A stretch of 64,000 nt of DNA, from the NCBI GenBank assembly GCA_001804815.1, contig MHBI01000075.1, positions 59,412 to 123,411 of the forward strand, written 5' to 3'. Shown here piece after piece: positions 60,690-64,000 of the stretch (positions are counted from its first letter, which is position 1; each line of letters begins with the position of its first letter). The notes below the pieces were generated by a model that was not told where the DNA came from, searched no databases, and saw nothing but the letters and a program-made list of their open reading frames with translations. The position numbers and the translations under genes were made by a program. Source of the DNA: Lentisphaerae bacterium GWF2_50_93 (GTDB lineage Bacteria > Verrucomicrobiota > Lentisphaeria > Victivallales > GWF2-50-93).

Positions 60690-61427
60690 TCAAAAAGATT
60701 TCTTAAAAACAGCCATGAATTCCTGATTCCCCTTGGGCCCGAGGATAGGCGATGGTATTACCTCCACCACTGAATAAGAAAGTTCTTTTTCTGCGAAGTC
60801 CGCAATTTCCTCGACGCAGCGGGCCCTGACCTTCTCATCCCTTACCACCCCGCCCTTCGCGACGTCCTTGCGTCCGGCCTCGAACTGCGGCTTGACCAGC
60901 ACGAAGGCCCAGCCTCCCGGCTTAAGAAGCTTGTTCGTTGCAGGAAGAACCTTCATGACGGAGATAAATGATATGTCCATCGTCATGACATCCACCTGGG
61001 CGGGAAGGAATGTCTCGTCGAGATACCTTGCGTTGACACTCTCCCTGGAGATCACGCGGGGATCATCCCTGAGCTTCTGATGCAGCTGTGCAGTTCCTAC
61101 ATCCACGGCGTAGACCTTTACGGCTCCGCGCTGGATCATGAGATCCGTGAATCCTCCGGTCGAGGCTCCGACGTCGAGGCATGTCAGGCCTTTCATGTCG
61201 GGCAGATATTTTTCAACTGCCGGCAGGAGCTTGTAGGCGCCGCGGCTCACGTAAGGGCAGCTTTCCTCTATGATCAAGACTGTTTTACTTTCAAAAAGCT
61301 CGGACGCCTTCTGGATCACCCTGTCGGGGCCAGCCCTTACTTTTCCGGCCAGGATCAGTTTTTTCGCCTGTTCGCGGCTTTCGCAGAGGCCCTGTTCGGC
61401 CAGAAGTATGTCAGCTCTGATTTTCAT
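60690..61427 (-). CDS. tlyA: TlyA-family rRNA 2'-O-methyltransferase
   Basis: 245 residues. An S4 RNA-binding domain (MKIRADILLAEQGLCESREQ, RVIQKASELFESK) is followed by an FtsJ-like methyltransferase with SAM motif CLDVGASTGGFTDLMI, then VDVMTMDISFISVMKVLP and LVKPQFEAGRKDVAKGGVVR. TlyA methylates 16S and 23S rRNA cytidines. Complete and conserved. Confidence 0.92.
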   Translation of the reverse strand: MKIRADILLAEQGLCESREQAKKLILAGKVRAGPDRVIQKASELFESKTVLIIEESCPYVSRGAYKLLPAVEKYLPDMKGLTCLDVGASTGGFTDLMIQRGAVKVYAVDVGTAQLHQKLRDDPRVISRESVNARYLDETFLPAQVDVMTMDISFISVMKVLPATNKLLKPGGWAFVLVKPQFEAGRKDVAKGGVVRDEKVRARCVEEIADFAEKELSYSVVEVIPSPILGPKGNQEFMAVFKKSF

Positions 61428-61530
61428 GCTTGTCGTCCTTGTGAAATTAGATATTCTTAGAAAGATTATAAATTAATGCATTTTTCAACTAATGAAAGGA
61501 GTAAAGAAGCTGATGATATGATTGCAGCTG

Positions 61531-61655
61531 CTAATCGTCTCAGAATAGCAAGGAGTGATTTTCAAAATTACCGAGGTAGGGCGGTTTCTCCGAAACCGCC
61601 GACAAGAACGGACGGCTCGGAGAGCCATCCCTACCTTGAATTATGAGACGATTAG
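61531..61655. repeat. AAGGTAGGG-family copy 3 within 12-bp inverted repeats
   Basis: The repeat proper (61574-61638) opens GAGGTAGGGCGG, contains GGTTTCTCCGAAACC and GGCTCGGAGAGCC hairpins, and ends CCATCCCTACCTT. It is enclosed by CTAATCGTCTCA (61531-61542) and TGAGACGATTAG (61644-61655), a perfect 12-bp inverted pair. Possibly a small mobile or nested palindromic unit. Confidence 0.7.
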
Positions 61656-61678
61656 TAAAAACCGATGGAATTCCGGCG

Positions 61679-63493
61679 CTATTTCTTTTCAAACGCCTTC
61701 AGGAGCTTCTGCTTTTTCTCGTGCCAGCACACGAGGGAATAGACAAATGCGGCAAGGAACATGACAATGCAGGCATAGATGAAGACATTTCCGTATTTCG
61801 AAAAGAAAGTCAGTGGAGGGTTCCGGACGACCTGGACGCTGAAGTTGGCGAATCCCTTCTTCTTCTCCATTGGATCCAGCACGGTCCTGCCTGTCTTCTC
61901 GTCATAGCGCTCGCCCAGGCTGTCGATTATCGCTCCATTCACGCCTATGACACAGGTTCCGCTGTTGTTGCCGCCCCTGACGATCGGACGCCTCGTCTCG
62001 ACCGCCCTGAACACCGCATGTGCAAGATGCTGATCCGGCTCGGAACTGTTGGGATACCAAGCATCATTGCTTATGATTATCAGCAGGTTTGCACCGGCCA
62101 GCGCGCATCTCCGGCCTATTTCCGGGAAAACATCCTCGAAGCATATGTTGACGCATGCCTTCACATTGTCATTGAGGTTGAACAGGGTATATCTGGTCCC
62201 TGGAGTCAGGTTCCTGCCCATGCTGAAAAAATTCTTGATCCACTGGGGGACCAGATTTCCTCCCGGAGTGAATTCCCCCCATGGCACGAGATGGATCTTG
62301 TTGTAGGTGTCGACAATGTTCGAATTGGCGTCAAGCAGGATCGCGCTGTTATAGAGGGGGATGTCCTCGGGCCTTAATACCGGGCCGTAGACTTTTCCAA
62401 AGTCGATGGTTCCTATGAGGAACGGGATTTTGCTGGCGGCGATTATCTTGCCGAGCCTGCTCCGGTATTCGAGTCCGAATTCACCCGCGACGTTGTATGG
62501 GATTGGAACTGCGGTCTCGGGCCAGATCACCAGGTCAGGCTTTGCCAGGACGGCAAGCTCGGAAAGTGAAAGGTATTCGTCCAACGCATATTTCGCCTGT
62601 TCATCGGTGGCTATCCGGCACTGCGGTATGTTCGCCTGGACCACGGAAATGTTGATCTTGGCCTTATCAGGCATGTTATTGTATCTGATTGAGGACGAGG
62701 TTCCGAAGAAGACGCACAGCATGATGGAGGCGATCGAGATCAGGAAAGGAAGCGGCCGTTCATATTTCTTCTTTATAAGGATGTTCTTCCAGGTATCGAT
62801 CGACAGGGCCACGGAGATGTTGAAGAACATGAGGAGGAAGCTCAGCCCGTAGACCCCGGTGAACTCGCATATCTGTATGACAGGCGTGTTCTTCCACTGG
62901 GTGACCGCAAGGAAATTCCATGGGAAACCAGTGCCTATCCAGGTCCTTGTCCATTCGAGGACGCACCACCAGGCCGCAAGGGCAAGCACCAGCGCGAGCT
63001 GTTTCAAGTTGTTCCTTTTCTCCTGCGAATAGTATTCACGCTCTGCATCAATGCCTTTGAGCTGGACATCCACCGGAACAAAAATGAACCTGTTGAAGAA
63101 AGGCACCGCCGCCGCCCAGAACGCAGGGAACAAGGCAAGCACCAAGGCTGTGACAAACGGCAGGAATACCTCGATCTCCCTGAGCCAGAAAAAGGACGTG
63201 CATATCCAGACATATCCCCAGATGAATCCGTCAAGCCAGGCCTGCCCGACCGTCCTGTTCCGGACCATCAGGAAAAGCGGAATGATCGCCACCCAGCCCA
63301 GGAATCCCCAGTCCAGCGGCGGAAACGCGGCGGAAAAAAGAAGGGCCGACCCCGCAAGCAGAAGAAAGCGGACCCACTTTCTCTTCAGGCTGACGGACCA
63401 CCACTCGTTGCCCGCGCGCTCCGACTTCTTTTCAAGTTCGGAACTGCGGAGCTCGGCGGCGGTCCTGTCTATGTTTGAGATATCATTGTTCAT
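61679..63493 (-). CDS. lnt: Apolipoprotein N-acyltransferase
   Basis: About 604 residues. Eight or so membrane helices in the N-terminal half (LLLAGSALLFSAAF, WGFLGWVAIIPLFLMV, TALVLALFPAFWAAAVPFF and so on), then a periplasmic nitrilase-fold domain with the catalytic triad: Glu in VIWPETAVP, Lys in YNKIHLVPWGEF, Cys in NICFEDVFPEIGR. It adds the third acyl chain to lipoproteins, which fits an outer-membrane cell. The frame reaches a GTG at 63526, but MNNDISNIDR at 63493 is the better start. Confidence 0.93.
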   Translation of the reverse strand: MNNDISNIDRTAAELRSSELEKKSERAGNEWWSVSLKRKWVRFLLLAGSALLFSAAFPPLDWGFLGWVAIIPLFLMVRNRTVGQAWLDGFIWGYVWICTSFFWLREIEVFLPFVTALVLALFPAFWAAAVPFFNRFIFVPVDVQLKGIDAEREYYSQEKRNNLKQLALVLALAAWWCVLEWTRTWIGTGFPWNFLAVTQWKNTPVIQICEFTGVYGLSFLLMFFNISVALSIDTWKNILIKKKYERPLPFLISIASIMLCVFFGTSSSIRYNNMPDKAKINISVVQANIPQCRIATDEQAKYALDEYLSLSELAVLAKPDLVIWPETAVPIPYNVAGEFGLEYRSRLGKIIAASKIPFLIGTIDFGKVYGPVLRPEDIPLYNSAILLDANSNIVDTYNKIHLVPWGEFTPGGNLVPQWIKNFFSMGRNLTPGTRYTLFNLNDNVKACVNICFEDVFPEIGRRCALAGANLLIIISNDAWYPNSSEPDQHLAHAVFRAVETRRPIVRGGNNSGTCVIGVNGAIIDSLGERYDEKTGRTVLDPMEKKKGFANFSVQVVRNPPLTFFSKYGNVFIYACIVMFLAAFVYSLVCWHEKKQKLLKAFEKK

Positions 63494-63598
63494 AATAAAG
63501 GGAACCTCTAAAAATCCGCATGGCACATTATGAAATAATCTTGAAGCTCAAAATGAATTTTTGAACGGAACGGAGTATAAACGGATTTTCTTTCAAAG

Positions 63599-63748
63599 TC
63601 AATAGCGGAAGCACAACCCCCTCGTTATATTTAAATCGTATAAAAAACATGTCTCGCACGGAGGCACAAAGCCACTGAGATATTCATCGACATATCTGTT
63701 TTTGACAGCAAACTCCCCGAACCTGCAGAGATCAATAATTTCAGCCAT
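63599..63748 (-). CDS. Possible small 49-residue protein
   Basis: 49 codons with GGGGGAAGT just before the ATG at 63748. The peptide starts MAEIIDLCRFGEFAVKNRY and has four Cys, one pair as CETC. A family was not recognised. Upstream codons (63749-63805) belong to a GTACAGGCTGAAGCCCGTAC palindrome, not to the protein. Convergent/divergent context gives no help; it may be a remnant. Confidence 0.3.
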   Translation of the reverse strand: MAEIIDLCRFGEFAVKNRYVDEYLSGFVPPCETCFLYDLNITRGLCFRY

Positions 63749-63883
63749 ACTTCCCCCATTATAAGTAGGTACGGGCTTCAGCCTGTACCAGTATTTGTAT
63801 TCCAAGCAGGTACGACCTTTCAGTGTCCGGCATAACCATTAGGCGAAGTCGGAAGGCTGTACCATCCTTGTTTCTTAAAAAAT

Positions 63884-63928
63884 ATCCTTTAAGCGGTGTC
63901 GTTAGAATCCTTTAAGCGGTGTCGTTAG
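63884..63928. repeat. Two tandem 23-bp direct repeats
   Basis: ATCCTTTAAGCGGTGTCG plus TTAG(A/C) appears twice head to tail (63884-63906 and 63907-63928, last base differing). 63494-64000 contains this repeat, the possible small ORF and a GTACAGGCTGAAGCCCGTAC-type palindrome, but no other gene. Confidence 0.75.
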
Positions 63929-64000
63929 CACTTATGATGTTTAATGTCAGCATTATGCGATGAGTTAAATCCCAAATATCAGCCTTAAACGCTTAAAACA

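Noticed and set aside
1..64000. CRISPR arrays, tRNA and rRNA genes
   Set aside because: I saw no regularly spaced direct repeats with unique spacers, no cloverleaf with a GTTCRAnTC arm and no rRNA-like stretches. A covariance search would be decisive.

Overview
The window reads like a chromosomal piece of an anaerobic PVC-group bacterium, most likely Lentisphaerota (Victivallales-like). The pointers are three secreted pseudopilin-type proteins with the FTLIELLVVIAIIAIL leader, GntR-type regulators beside glycoside hydrolases and pseudopilins, an orphan [FeFe]-hydrogenase maturase (HydF), an outer-membrane cell plan (Lnt, EptA-like and GT39 enzymes) and many short intergenic repeat families. 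The taxon is inferred from style, not from a marker gene; I saw no rRNA or tRNA.

Layout. 1-7.4 kb: the 3' part of a TrpG/PabA amidotransferase and a papain-like protein face a minus-strand run of HPr, large membrane protein, ABC ATPase, double ABC permease and RlpA-like protein. 7.4-15 kb: an accessory defence island with repeats, the severed N-terminus of an SNF2-type helicase, an intact Type III restriction-modification pair (Mod, Res), a BrnT/BrnA toxin-antitoxin pair with a near-consensus promoter inside a palindrome, and an AbiEi antitoxin whose partner appears reduced to a short remnant. 15-21 kb: GT39-TPR glycosyltransferase and phosphoethanolamine transferase, a repeat tract, an FAD oxidoreductase and FolB. 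21-27.5 kb: small housekeeping genes (GNAT, LeuD, LeuC, FolD, an EEP-family phosphodiesterase, nitroreductase, PyrK). 27.6-31.8 kb: a MoxR-DUF58-BatD-like-BatA operon. 31.8-34.5 kb: MFS transporter, ribokinase and a RhuM fragment.

34.6-48.4 kb is the most unusual part: two related copies of a sugar-utilisation cassette (GntR regulator, pseudopilin, small secreted protein, GH5 glycosidase) on the minus strand, separated by a GH65 phosphorylase, an HNH-associated-repeat protein and an FAD-dependent oxidoreductase. In the second copy the regulator has lost 382 internal codons between two YDA sites, but its promoter and an excellent palindromic operator remain, so the first copy's regulator could control both cassettes. 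Between them, at about 38.84-39.18 kb, lies an unexplained compact unit: a foldable leader, a 34-codon ORF with a Shine-Dalgarno inside a small hairpin, and a long bidirectional terminator.

48.5-64 kb: a TA-flanked 274-bp MITE, a GntR/LacI regulator, a UroD-family methyltransferase-like protein with a nucleoside hydrolase, an AraC regulator, an FGE-like lipoprotein, HydF, a DUF3592 protein, a GH36-type alpha-galactosidase, a DUF362 protein, TlyA and Lnt. The overall theme is carbohydrate scavenging by an anaerobe. Many 3' ends carry stop-codon-overlapping hairpins, and several ORF ends run into intergenic repeats.
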